A stretch of DNA of 49,925 nt from JANQQZ01 sp039187315 (GTDB taxonomy: Bacteria > Planctomycetota > Phycisphaerae > Phycisphaerales > UBA1924), in contig JBCCZQ010000010.1 of the NCBI GenBank assembly GCA_039187315.1, forward strand, positions 1-49,925, in the 5' to 3' direction. The notes under the pieces are model-generated. The model was not told the DNA's origin, ran no database searches, and saw only the letters and a list, made by a program, of their open reading frames with translations. Made by a program: the position numbers and the translations under genes. Below are positions 1-7,756 of this stretch, one piece after another; within the stretch, counting starts at the first letter, position 1; the number at the start of each line of letters is the position of its first letter.

Positions 1-365
1 GCCGCGTAGGCAGGCGAAGGGTGCACCTGCACGGAGAGGTGCTCACGCGCATCGAGGTACTTGACAAGCAGCGGGAAACAGTCGGCCGATCCCGGCGCCA
101 GCGCGTCACCCCAGCGCTCGCAGACCTCGCGGAGCGTCCGACCCGCCATCGGCCCCGACACGACGACCGACCGCTGCGCCCCGCCCCCGGCCCCGCTGGC
201 CGAGGTGGCCGACAGGTCCGCCACCTCCCAGCTCTCACCGATCATCGCACCATCCGGCAGCGTTTTCTCGAGCGATGTCAGCCGCCGCCCACCCCAGACC
301 TTCTCCAGCAGGATCGGCTCGAACGCCAGGGGACTCGGCATCGGGTTGACCGGCGTTTCAGGCAT
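1..365 (-). CDS. manA: Mannose-6-phosphate isomerase, type I (N-terminal part)
   Basis: This is the first 121 codons of a gene that runs off the left edge of the window. The translation starts MPETPVNPMPSP and contains FEPILLEKVWGG, GESWEVAD, FPLLVKYLDA and SVQVHPS, which are the N-terminal blocks of class I phosphomannose isomerase. The Gln and His of QVHP are zinc ligands in that family. The enzyme interconverts mannose-6-phosphate and fructose-6-phosphate in the cytosol and feeds GDP-mannose and glycan synthesis. The ATG at 365 overlaps the stop codon of the upstream UvrC-like gene by 8 bp, so the two are probably translationally coupled. The C-terminal part cannot be judged. Confidence 0.88.
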   Translation of the reverse strand, partial: MPETPVNPMPSPLAFEPILLEKVWGGRRLTSLEKTLPDGAMIGESWEVADLSATSASGAGGGAQRSVVVSGPMAGRTLREVCERWGDALAPGSADCFPLLVKYLDAREHLSVQVHPSPAYA

Positions 366-1401
366 CGTGGATCTTTGCGACCCGGCGCACCGCGGACAAC
401 AGGGCCGATCCGTCGAGCGAGTCCACCGCCAGCATCTGCGGCCCGCCCCGACGCGGCCGCACCGCCTCGCGAGCAATCAAACCCGTCACCCACGCGTCGT
501 CGCCACCGGCATCCGAGCGCACGCCAGCCTCGATCAGAAGCTCCGCGGCAGGCTCGTCGCAGGCCGAAGCCCTGACATCACCGACCCATGACCACCCGCC
601 CAGCCCGAGCGCCATCAGACGCACCCAGCCCGCCCGCTCCCCTCGGCAGACCGCGAGGAAGCCGAAACGCGCAGCGGGCCCGACCGGACCCAGCTTGACC
701 GCCTTGGGCAGCGACCGGAGCTCGTCGCGCCACCGAGCCGCCTGCTCGAAGTCGTGCGCACCCGATGCCGCTTCAACCGCCTCCGAAAGGTCAAGCCTGA
801 GCTTCTCAAGCGCAGCGGCGTCAAACGCCAGCGCCTCGCGCGCCCGCGAAAGGTAGTTATGCATCGGCTCCGACCCGTCGCACGCCGCAGGACAGAGGCC
901 CATCTGCTTGTACGAGCAGGGCGTACCGTTCGGGGCTTTCCGCAGCTCCGCCGGGTACCGGCAGAGCTCGAACCGCGCATCGAGCACCGCCGACCACCGA
1001 GACGCAGAACCCCTATCGAGGAACGGCCCCACCGATCGCCATCCGCCGCTGGTCATCGGCTGCTCGGCGACCCGCCACCCCAGGCCGGGCTCAGCGAGGT
1101 CGAGCGAGAGCCAACAGACCCCCGCACGCTGCGCACCCTGCGCATGGAGCGAGGGCATCCGCTGACGGCTGAGCGAGGCGCACAACAGATCCGCTTCGAA
1201 CGACGAACCGACCGACCAGAACCGTGCCTCGTCTCCGGCAGGATCGTCACCACCGAGCTTGCTCTGGATAAACGCCCGTGCGTCCGCGGTGCACGCAAGC
1301 TGGACGGTCGCGCCGTTGCGGCGCACCTCGACTGCCGCGTGCCGCGCCCTGAGGCTGGGCTCATCGGGATCGCCGACGCGGATCGTCGTCGGGCGGAACA
1401 C
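358..1401 (-). CDS. UvrC-like protein: Cys cluster and UVR motif, no nuclease domains
   Basis: A 347-residue protein with a GTG start 9 bp after the FabZ-like gene. Residues about 140-180 match the UvrC segment that follows the GIY-YIG nuclease: four cysteines at 147, 162, 170 and 174, with TPCSYKQMGLCPAACDG. The last two intervals (8 and 4) match the cysteines that hold the [4Fe-4S] cluster in E. coli UvrC. Residues about 185-232 form a UVR-like helical hairpin (HDFEQAARWRDELRSL), the UvrB-contacting module. I see no GIY-YIG motif in the N-terminal 140 residues and no RNase H-like C-terminal nuclease or HhH domain. It may act in repair as an accessory or decoy, or do something else. Function is inferred from the module only. 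Confidence 0.75.
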   Translation of the reverse strand: MFRPTTIRVGDPDEPSLRARHAAVEVRRNGATVQLACTADARAFIQSKLGGDDPAGDEARFWSVGSSFEADLLCASLSRQRMPSLHAQGAQRAGVCWLSLDLAEPGLGWRVAEQPMTSGGWRSVGPFLDRGSASRWSAVLDARFELCRYPAELRKAPNGTPCSYKQMGLCPAACDGSEPMHNYLSRAREALAFDAAALEKLRLDLSEAVEAASGAHDFEQAARWRDELRSLPKAVKLGPVGPAARFGFLAVCRGERAGWVRLMALGLGGWSWVGDVRASACDEPAAELLIEAGVRSDAGGDDAWVTGLIAREAVRPRRGGPQMLAVDSLDGSALLSAVRRVAKIHDA

Positions 1402-1410
1402 GGGCGAGGC

Positions 1411-1974
1411 TCAGTCCCGAGTGCTCTCGGGCCCGTTGAGCTTGTCGGGCATCACGATACCGCTGAGCTTGGCATCGAACGCGAGCGCGCCGTTCACCCA
1501 GCCCTGGGTCTGGGCCTGGAAGCCGCGGCGCGCGAAGCGGATCTCCTCGATCATCAGGTAGAGCTTCTCATCCACGGTCACGCTCTGGCGGAACGAGCAG
1601 CCCTCGATCCGCGTGAAGATTCCCGTGTGCCGAGCCTGGAAACGCATGTTGTACTGCATGCACATCAGCTGCGCTGCCGCCTCGATCATCAACACACCCG
1701 GCAGGAGCGGCATCTCTGGAAAATGCCCCTGTACCCAGAACTCGTCATCCCGGCAGTGCTTGACACCGATGCAGCGGCTCTGATCGTCGGCGAGCCAGAC
1801 CACCGCATCGAGCAGCGACATATCCCCGCGGTGCGGGATCCACGCCTCGATGCCCGCCTTGTCGATCACGCGTGCATCGAGATCGATGCTGCGCGCATCG
1901 AACAGCACCGCGGACGGATCCATCGGGATCGGCCGCACCGCCGGCTCGCTGATATCACCTACGGCATCGCCCAT
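1411..1974 (-). CDS. FabZ/FabA-like 3-hydroxyacyl-ACP dehydratase (hot-dog fold)
   Basis: Hot-dog fold dehydratase of about 187 residues. It carries PHRGDMSLLDAVVWL, then GHFPEMPLLPGVLMIEAAAQL. The His of GHFP and the Glu 14 residues later in GVLMIEAAAQ correspond to the catalytic His/Glu pair of FabZ. It would dehydrate 3-hydroxyacyl-ACP in fatty-acid or related acyl-chain synthesis. It is longer than FabZ (about 145 residues) because of a 40-residue N-terminal region, so a specialised paralogue is possible. I start it at the ATG at 1974, which has AGGTGA five bases upstream; a GTG at 2004 would add ten residues. It is followed closely by the UvrC-like gene and manA on the same strand. Confidence 0.85.
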   Translation of the reverse strand: MGDAVGDISEPAVRPIPMDPSAVLFDARSIDLDARVIDKAGIEAWIPHRGDMSLLDAVVWLADDQSRCIGVKHCRDDEFWVQGHFPEMPLLPGVLMIEAAAQLMCMQYNMRFQARHTGIFTRIEGCSFRQSVTVDEKLYLMIEEIRFARRGFQAQTQGWVNGALAFDAKLSGIVMPDKLNGPESTRD

Positions 1975-2066
1975 GCTGTCACCTACACCGAGAGGGGCAA
2001 ACACGACAAACGATCACCGATGAAGGACGCTCGAATCTCGTTTCCGACCCCCGCGTGTCCAATCCA

Positions 2067-2243
2067 TCAGGATTCCTGATCGCGGAGGGTCAGGATCTCC
2101 TTGCGGATCTCCTGAGCAAGCTCGCGCACCCCCTGGAGCGACTTGCGGGCCCGAGTCCCGGCGGCCTTGTTCCCGCCCTCGGCCTTGGCGATGTCGTCCT
2201 CGGCCTCGGCCACCAGCTGCTTCAGTCGCTCGTATGACTCCAT
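2067..2243 (-). CDS. Hc1-type histone-like small protein
   Basis: A 58-residue protein, MESYERLKQLVAEAEDDI then KAEGGNKAAGTRARKSLQ, ending EILTLRDQES. The helix-GNKAA-helix pattern is that of the N-terminal part of chlamydial histone H1-like protein Hc1, a DNA-condensing protein found across the PVC group. Unlike chlamydial Hc1 it has no long Lys-rich tail; the whole protein is the helical core, rich in Lys, Arg and Glu. Role in nucleoid organisation is inferred. The gene stands alone between the APH-like gene and the FabZ-like gene, with an unusually AT-rich upstream segment likely to hold its promoter. Confidence 0.82.
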   Translation of the reverse strand: MESYERLKQLVAEAEDDIAKAEGGNKAAGTRARKSLQGVRELAQEIRKEILTLRDQES

Positions 2244-2367
2244 CCGGTCTGCTCCTCGTTCGGGCGTGCCGGGGCTGAGCGCCCCCCCACAGGTAGGAAG
2301 CGGGGCACGGTGCCCCGCAGGACTATCTTCCCGTTTCGAGCCGCTCAGGCAACCCCAACGCGTCGAG

Positions 2368-2412
2368 ACCCTTCAATACCCTATCAAAATACGATAAAAA
2401 TGCGCTATACCG
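2368..2412 (-). promoter_or_regulatory. AT-rich probable promoter of the Hc1-like gene
   Basis: The segment 2372-2410 is strongly AT-rich against a GC-rich background and lies about 130 bp upstream of the histone-like ORF on its strand. It contains the short palindrome TATCGTATTTTGATA on the minus strand. It is flanked by two copies of GTCGAGA (2362-2368 and 2414-2420, plus-strand reading) spaced 52 bp apart. No clean -35/-10 pair can be assigned. Confidence 0.4.
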
Positions 2413-3433
2413 TGTCGAGAAGCCGATGCAGGCAGCCCAATGCCGCGGCGTGGTACGCGGCATCGCCGCCCTCGGCTGCGAACCGAGCGGGAACGGCGGC
2501 GGCCGTGAGCACGCGCTTGATGTTCGCCAGTCGACCGTCATCACCCGTCAGCGGCAGCCCCATCTCACGCCGCAAGGCCCGCATCCGACGCACCGGCTTC
2601 ACGCCCAGCAGCCTGTCGTCGTGCCCCCAGAACACCCGCTCCAGGTACACGGCGTCCTCGATCCAGTGACCCTTGTGCACCAGACCAAGATCAATCAGCA
2701 CGCACCGATCGGGATGACCAGGATCGCCCGGCATGTGGATCGCGTTGCCCGGATGCAGGTCGCCGTGGCACCAGTCATCGACGGGCCGGGCCGACCAGTC
2801 GGCCAAAAGGTGCGGGAGCGACTTGTGCACCTTCCGCAACGCCTCAACCCACGCCGGGATGTCCTCGATCGCCGCGTCACGCACCACTTCCCGCGACTGT
2901 TCCACGATCGCGCCCCAATCGCGGCTGTCCGTCTTGCCCGGCAGCGGGTCATCCTGTCGGCTGGCGGCATCCGCGGCGAGCTGCTGGAACACCGTCGCGG
3001 CCCGCAGCAGCCCTTCGAGCGAGTCCTCCGACAGATCACCCGAGACGGGCGTGCCCTCCAGGCGTTCGATTACCAGCCAGCCGAGGTCGTACCCGCCGAG
3101 CACATCGCCGCTGGCGATCACGCGCGGCGTCGGGAACGGCGTCTGGCCCGTGCGGATATCGCGATCGAAGCCGTGCTTGCCGAGCGCTGTGGTCCAGATC
3201 AGTTCCGAACCGCCGACAGGCAGCTTGATCACGACGGGGATCGTCTGGCCGCTTTGCTTGTCGAACCATTGCGCGCTGCCCGTGGCCGCGCCGCCCCGCT
3301 GCCAGGTCGCGCGGAACCACTCGATCTCGCCCCGGAGCGCGCCCGCGAGCTGCTCCCGCAGCGCGGGCTCAAGTGCGTGCGCAAGATCCGAGGGATCCTC
3401 GTGTTCGGGCGGGGGTTGTCGGCCGTGCTGCAC
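2405..3433 (-). CDS. APH-family phosphotransferase
   Basis: A protein of about 342 residues of the aminoglycoside phosphotransferase/choline kinase superfamily. It shows the catalytic-loop sequence DDWCHGDLHPGNAI, whose Asp is the catalytic base, followed by VLIDLGLVHKGHWIED, in which the metal-binding Asp sits in DLG rather than the usual D-x-D context. The substrate cannot be named: relatives phosphorylate antibiotics, choline, homoserine, sugars and other small molecules, and this one does not look like a resistance enzyme in context. No ATG is available near the N-terminus; GTG at 3433 or TTG at 3436 must be used, 8-10 bp after rsmA, which suggests co-transcription with rsmA. Confidence 0.8.
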   Translation of the reverse strand: MQHGRQPPPEHEDPSDLAHALEPALREQLAGALRGEIEWFRATWQRGGAATGSAQWFDKQSGQTIPVVIKLPVGGSELIWTTALGKHGFDRDIRTGQTPFPTPRVIASGDVLGGYDLGWLVIERLEGTPVSGDLSEDSLEGLLRAATVFQQLAADAASRQDDPLPGKTDSRDWGAIVEQSREVVRDAAIEDIPAWVEALRKVHKSLPHLLADWSARPVDDWCHGDLHPGNAIHMPGDPGHPDRCVLIDLGLVHKGHWIEDAVYLERVFWGHDDRLLGVKPVRRMRALRREMGLPLTGDDGRLANIKRVLTAAAVPARFAAEGGDAAYHAAALGCLHRLLDTV

Positions 3434-3443
3434 CAATGCGCGT

Positions 3444-4262
3444 TCAGCCTACCGCCTCGCCCCGGCGTGTCCAGAGCTCGACGACCTGTGCGGGGCTGAG
3501 CGACTCGGCGCGGTCCCGCCGCGAGACGCCCTCAGGCCAGTCACCGTCGCCCAGGACCGTTCCCAGCTGCTTGCGACGGCCTGCGAAAACGCGCTGGCAG
3601 AACGCCAGAAACCCGGCCGCTTCGAGGCCCAACGGTGGCTCGGCGGGCACGATCGAGACCATCGCACTGGTCACCTCGGGCTGCGGCCAGAAGCAGCCGG
3701 GCGGGAGCGTGGCGATCCGCTCGACGCGGGCCAGCACCTGCATCGCGACCGAGACCGACCCGTACGCCTTGCTGCCCGGACCGGCCAGCAGCCGATCGGC
3801 TACCTCCCGCTGGATCGTCACGAACTGCCCGCGACAGCCGGGATCGGTGAGCAGGACGAGCATGAGCGGGGTCGCGGCGCCGTACGGCAGATTCGCGACC
3901 AGCGTGTACCGCCGGCCCGCGAGCGCTCCGAGGATCGCCGGCGCGACCCGGCGCGACCCGTCGAGACAGTCGCCCTCAATGAGCGTGAACCCGTCTGAGC
4001 CTGCGAAGCGGTCGCGGAGCAGCTCGGCGAGCCCGGCGTCCAGTTCGGACGCGACAACGCTCGCACCGCGCGCGAGCAGCTCATCCGTCAGCGTGCCGGT
4101 GCCAGGCCCGACCTCGAGCACCAAGTCGCCTGCGCCGACGCCCGAGGTGTCCACAAGCTTGCGGATCAGATTGTGATCGGTCAGGAAGTTCTGGCCGAGT
4201 CGTTTGCGCGGGGCGAGGCCTCGTTCGGAGAGCATGGAGCGTATCTCGGCGAGGGTCTGCAT
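3444..4262 (-). CDS. rsmA: 16S rRNA dimethyladenosine transferase RsmA
   Basis: A 272-residue KsgA/RsmA. It dimethylates the two adjacent adenosines in the 3'-terminal loop of 16S rRNA (A1518 and A1519 in E. coli numbering) late in 30S assembly, using S-adenosylmethionine. Recognisable blocks are KRLGQNFLTDHNLIRKLV, the SAM motif LEVGPGTGTLT, the acidic ribose-binding ASELD, EGDCLD and the catalytic NLPY, followed by the C-terminal helical domain with FAGRRKQLG. Length is normal for the family. It starts 3 bp after the HAD phosphatase stop and ends 10 bp before the APH-like gene, within a dense minus-strand operon. Confidence 0.97.
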   Translation of the reverse strand: MQTLAEIRSMLSERGLAPRKRLGQNFLTDHNLIRKLVDTSGVGAGDLVLEVGPGTGTLTDELLARGASVVASELDAGLAELLRDRFAGSDGFTLIEGDCLDGSRRVAPAILGALAGRRYTLVANLPYGAATPLMLVLLTDPGCRGQFVTIQREVADRLLAGPGSKAYGSVSVAMQVLARVERIATLPPGCFWPQPEVTSAMVSIVPAEPPLGLEAAGFLAFCQRVFAGRRKQLGTVLGDGDWPEGVSRRDRAESLSPAQVVELWTRRGEAVG

Positions 4263-4265
4263 CGG

Positions 4266-5177
4266 CTACCACACGCCGGCAAGCACGCGGTCGATCGCCT
4301 GGGCGAGGCCGGCCTCGTCGTTGCGGGCCGTCCGCCGATCTGCGACGCGGGCGACTTCGTCGACGGCGTTGCCCATCGCGATGCCGAGCCCAGCGCCCTG
4401 GATCATCGTCACGTCGTTGATCTCGTCGCCGATCGCGACCGTCCGCGCCGGATCCAGCCCGAGACGGTCGCAGACCCACGCGACCCCCGACCACTTGTGG
4501 GCATCGACGTCGAAGGCCTCGACGACGTGGTACTCGCCGCGCGGGCCAGCATCCTTGACAAGCTCGGGGGCCGCGACAGCAGGGAAGGAGTGGAACAGGA
4601 GCGATCGCTCGTAGGCCCGCATCAGCTCGTCGCGGATCGGCAGCGTGCTGTCGGACGGTGCGCAGGCGCCGACGCGGACGCTCCACTCGGGGTGCTCGTC
4701 CTCGTCGAGCGATTCGACCATCCTGTACGTGACGCCGAGCGCCTCGAACCACCACTCGGAGACAGGATCCAGCGTGGCGCCATCCCCGAGCACGACGAGG
4801 TAGTCGTGCGGGCTGACGCCCGGGTCCTTGAGCACCAGCGACGCCAGGCCTCGGGCCGTGAAGCGTTCGACCACGCCCCGGACCACAGAGTCCGGCATGG
4901 CGTAGCGGTGCAGGGTCTCGCCGGAGTGTGGGTCGACGATCATCGAACCGCCGGCGCTGACCATCGGCGCGTCGACGCCGATCGCCTCGAGCGCAAAACG
5001 GCTCTCAGCCCAGCTGCGGCCCGTGCAGACCGAGACTGCGTAGCCCGCGTCGATCGCGCGGCGGACGGCACGGATATTCGCGTCGGGCACGCGGCCGCCG
5101 GGCGCGAGCAGCGTGCCGTCGAGGTCGATCGCGATCAGGTCGTAGCGGCGCCGGGAAACGCCCGGAGAGGTCTGCAT
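4266..5177 (-). CDS. HAD-superfamily hydrolase, Cof type
   Basis: A protein of about 303 residues with all four HAD motifs: IAIDLDGTLL (nucleophile and acid/base Asp), VCTGRS, a Lys in DAHKWSGVAW, and AIGDEINDVTMI. The large insertion between motifs II and III is the C2-type cap of the Cof/YidA group, which dephosphorylates sugar phosphates, FMN or similar metabolites. Substrate is not predictable. The start is placed at the ATG at 5177 (MQTSPGVSRRRYDLIAI); a longer reading would overlap the GGDEF gene and adds a sequence with no family resemblance. It is followed by rsmA after 3 bp. Confidence 0.9.
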   Translation of the reverse strand: MQTSPGVSRRRYDLIAIDLDGTLLAPGGRVPDANIRAVRRAIDAGYAVSVCTGRSWAESRFALEAIGVDAPMVSAGGSMIVDPHSGETLHRYAMPDSVVRGVVERFTARGLASLVLKDPGVSPHDYLVVLGDGATLDPVSEWWFEALGVTYRMVESLDEDEHPEWSVRVGACAPSDSTLPIRDELMRAYERSLLFHSFPAVAAPELVKDAGPRGEYHVVEAFDVDAHKWSGVAWVCDRLGLDPARTVAIGDEINDVTMIQGAGLGIAMGNAVDEVARVADRRTARNDEAGLAQAIDRVLAGVW

Positions 5178-5211
5178 GGCGGAGCGTATCCGCGCCCACG
5201 CTGGCTGGAGA

Positions 5212-6924
5212 TCAGCCGTTCTCACTGGCTTCGGCGCTGTCACTGCCCTCACCGCCGCCGAAGCGGATCTGGTTCTTGCCGGATCGCTTGGATTCGAGGG
5301 CCAGCTCATCGGCGCGGCGGAGCAGGTCCTCGGGCGTCTGGCCGTCCCATGGGAACGTCGCCAGCCCGCCGGAGATCGTCAGCTCGCCGGGCAGCTCGAT
5401 GCCCAGCTTCGGGAACCGCTGCTCGACCACGGCCTGCTGGAACCGCTCCGCGACAACCTCGAAGTCCTCCGGGTGGTCGGAGTGCTTGTCGCGCGGGCCC
5501 TCGGGCTCGTAGAAGATGACGGCGAACTCGTCGCCGCCGATGCGGCAGATCCGGTCGGTCGGGCGGGTCATCGAGCGCATCAACGCCACGGTCTCGGCGA
5601 GGATCTCGTCGCCCACTTCATGCCCGAAGCGATCGTTGAAGCTCTTGAAGTTGTCGAGGTCGAACACGAGCACGGTCAGCTTGTGCCGACGCTCGCGGGC
5701 GTGCGGGATCGCGGCGTCGAGGAAACGGTCAAAGTAGCGCCGGTTCCAGGCGCCGCTGACGTGATCGGTGAAGGCTTCGGTCCGCAGTCGCTGGTGGGCG
5801 GCCGCGAGCGCGAGCCAGGAGGAGAGCCACGCCGCCTGATCCGCCAACCAGGATGGCCCGGTCGGCGGCGTCGCGGCGATGGACTCGTGGGCGCTGGGGC
5901 CGGCGGTCAACCACCCGAAACGCTGCTCGCCATACCGGACTTCGGCGCCCGCCCGCGGGGCATCGACACCCTCGGTCGCCGGGACGAATTCGATCGAGGT
6001 ACGCCCGGTGCGCGCTCGGATCAGGCCAAGCGCGGGCTCGAGCGGGCTCCGGCCGCCAAGCAGCGCAGCCACAAGCACGCCGTCGGCGTCCGTCGGCGTT
6101 GGTGTCGGCATCGGCTTGACCTCGGTCGTCGTTGTCGGGGCGGGCGGGGGCGTTGGTGGTGTCGGCTGCGGGCTGGGCGGACCCGAGTCGGTGGGCGTTC
6201 GCAGCGCCGCGAGCTCCCGATCATCCAGATCGGCCGCGATCGGTGACGCAGCGGGAGGCGCAGGAGCGGGCGCGGTCGGTTCGGCGGGCTGCGGGGGCAC
6301 CTCTGCGTGAACCTCGCCGGGCGCCTCGTCCACCGAGTCGTCATCGTCGACCAGTCCGAGCGTGAGCGGCTCGTGCGGCCTTGGAAGATCCTCATCCGGT
6401 GCTGCCGAGGCCGGGGCGAGCCCGATCGGTCCGGAGGGATCCGGTTCTGGCTCGTTCGCAAGCTGGTCTTCGGGCTGCTGGTCCGAAGCCGCCGCTGGCA
6501 CGGGCTGATCGCCGTGCACGAGACGCCGAAGGGCGTCGATCTCCAATTCGGGGCTCACAATATCGTCATACGGCTCGGTGCGGACATAGTTCGCCGCATC
6601 GTCTGCGCAGAGGATCACAACCGCGTTCGGGGCCACGCCGCGAAGCGCACCGACAAGGGCCTCGGCCCCGCCCATGGACTCGTGGATCTCGACATCACCG
6701 CCGAGAAAAACCGCCGTGCGCGGCGGTACGGGCATGACCGGGTTCGCCAGCTCGCCCATTGCGTCGAACGGCGAGCGGACGCGGATCAGCTCGACAGCCG
6801 GGTCGAGGCGCAGGCGCGCATCCAAGCCGGTGCGTCCGAGAAGCACGACGCGCGCGAGCATCGGACCATCGGAGAGCCCCGCGGGTGCGGGCGACGGGTT
6901 GTCGTGCGTCGTAGCGGGCATCAC
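5212..6924 (-). CDS. Diguanylate cyclase (GGDEF) with receiver-like N-terminus
   Basis: A 570-residue protein. The C-terminal GGDEF domain carries an intact active-site loop CRIGGDEFAV (residues 463-467) and an RxxD inhibitory site (RPTD, 454-457) five residues before it, so feedback inhibition by c-di-GMP is expected. Upstream are DHVSGAWNRRYFDRFL and FDLDNFKSFND, also standard. No EAL domain is present. The first 140 residues look like a degenerate receiver fold (RVVLLGRTGL, then VVILCADD), followed by a long Pro/Ala/Thr-rich linker (about 160-290) and a possible sensor region. There is no obvious membrane segment. The GTG/ATG start overlaps the stop of the preceding gene, suggesting a coupled two-gene signalling unit. 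Confidence 0.93.
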   Translation of the reverse strand: MMPATTHDNPSPAPAGLSDGPMLARVVLLGRTGLDARLRLDPAVELIRVRSPFDAMGELANPVMPVPPRTAVFLGGDVEIHESMGGAEALVGALRGVAPNAVVILCADDAANYVRTEPYDDIVSPELEIDALRRLVHGDQPVPAAASDQQPEDQLANEPEPDPSGPIGLAPASAAPDEDLPRPHEPLTLGLVDDDDSVDEAPGEVHAEVPPQPAEPTAPAPAPPAASPIAADLDDRELAALRTPTDSGPPSPQPTPPTPPPAPTTTTEVKPMPTPTPTDADGVLVAALLGGRSPLEPALGLIRARTGRTSIEFVPATEGVDAPRAGAEVRYGEQRFGWLTAGPSAHESIAATPPTGPSWLADQAAWLSSWLALAAAHQRLRTEAFTDHVSGAWNRRYFDRFLDAAIPHARERRHKLTVLVFDLDNFKSFNDRFGHEVGDEILAETVALMRSMTRPTDRICRIGGDEFAVIFYEPEGPRDKHSDHPEDFEVVAERFQQAVVEQRFPKLGIELPGELTISGGLATFPWDGQTPEDLLRRADELALESKRSGKNQIRFGGGEGSDSAEASENG

Positions 6925-7682
6925 CGTTTCTCGGCGTCGTCATCGGCCAGCAGCATCGCCAGCTCTTCATCGCTGAGCAGGCCGGTCGGGGAGACCGCAC
7001 TCCGCTCGGGATCGTTATCGGCAGCGGCGCCCGCGCGGTGAAGGCCGGTCCCGGACCCACCGCCGCTCAGCCGCAGGCCAGTCTCGCCCGATCGGGCTGC
7101 GCGCGTGCCGGAGCGTCCCCCGGCATCAAGGGGTGGACCCGTACGACCGGCCCCGCGCGTGGCCGGGTGATCCAGCACGAGCGTGTCCTCGGGCGAGCTT
7201 GGACCGGGCGTGGGTGGCTTCGGCTTTGAATCGGGCGGGCTCAGTTGTACGGCGCGGCTCGGCCGACGGTCCCCGGCGTGCGTGTCCTGTGCTTTGGACC
7301 CATCGGGCAGCAGCTTGGCGAGGTTGATCGGGCGGAGCTTGGTGGGCGCGAGCGCCTGGAAGACCCAGACACGGAGACGCGGCGCGTACTTCCGGCAAGC
7401 GGTCAGCATCGCGCGCTTGCCGCGCACGCCGGCCGGCTCGACGAGCAGCAGGATCGCGGCAGGCCCCGTCGTCCGCATCGAGCCGCCGCGGACGAGCTCG
7501 GCCATGGTGCGGTAGGCATCGTGGGTCACGATCGGCTCGACGCCCCTACGGCGGATGGCTTTGAGCAGCCCCCGCGGCGGGTCGCCGGCGCTCCACATCA
7601 CACAGCGTGCTTTCGGCTTGCCGCCGGGTGCCGTCGCGGCCGGCTCCTCCGGCCTGTGGTTGGGGGTCGCTGGCTCCGACAT
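6921..7682 (-). CDS. Receiver-like protein of unknown function, partner of the GGDEF gene
   Basis: A 253-residue protein that I do not recognise as a named family. The N-terminal 130 residues (ARCVMWSAGDPPRGLLKAIR, then AAILLLVEPAGV) have the alternating hydrophobic pattern of a receiver-like Rossmann fold but no clear phosphoacceptor Asp triad. The middle 100 residues are Pro/Ser/Gly-rich and disordered. The C-terminus ends in a short acidic amphipathic helix, LLSDEELAMLLADD, which looks like a docking peptide. Its N-terminal fold resembles the N-terminus of the GGDEF protein encoded directly downstream, whose start overlaps this stop codon. A role in controlling that cyclase is an inference from coupling. 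Confidence 0.75.
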   Translation of the reverse strand: MSEPATPNHRPEEPAATAPGGKPKARCVMWSAGDPPRGLLKAIRRRGVEPIVTHDAYRTMAELVRGGSMRTTGPAAILLLVEPAGVRGKRAMLTACRKYAPRLRVWVFQALAPTKLRPINLAKLLPDGSKAQDTHAGDRRPSRAVQLSPPDSKPKPPTPGPSSPEDTLVLDHPATRGAGRTGPPLDAGGRSGTRAARSGETGLRLSGGGSGTGLHRAGAAADNDPERSAVSPTGLLSDEELAMLLADDDAEKR

Positions 7683-7756
7683 CGGGGCAGTGTATCGCGC
7701 AGCTTTGCCGCCACCGAGCCCGACCCAGCTTCACAGGGTGTCGGATGTCGTTCCAA

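Noticed and set aside
754..2079. 441-codon plus-strand frame over the UvrC-like and FabZ-like genes
   Set aside because: Shadow frame with Arg/His/Pro-rich composition; the minus strand carries recognisable domains.
4173..5519. 448-codon plus-strand frame over the HAD gene
   Set aside because: No family resemblance; opposite a gene with all HAD motifs.
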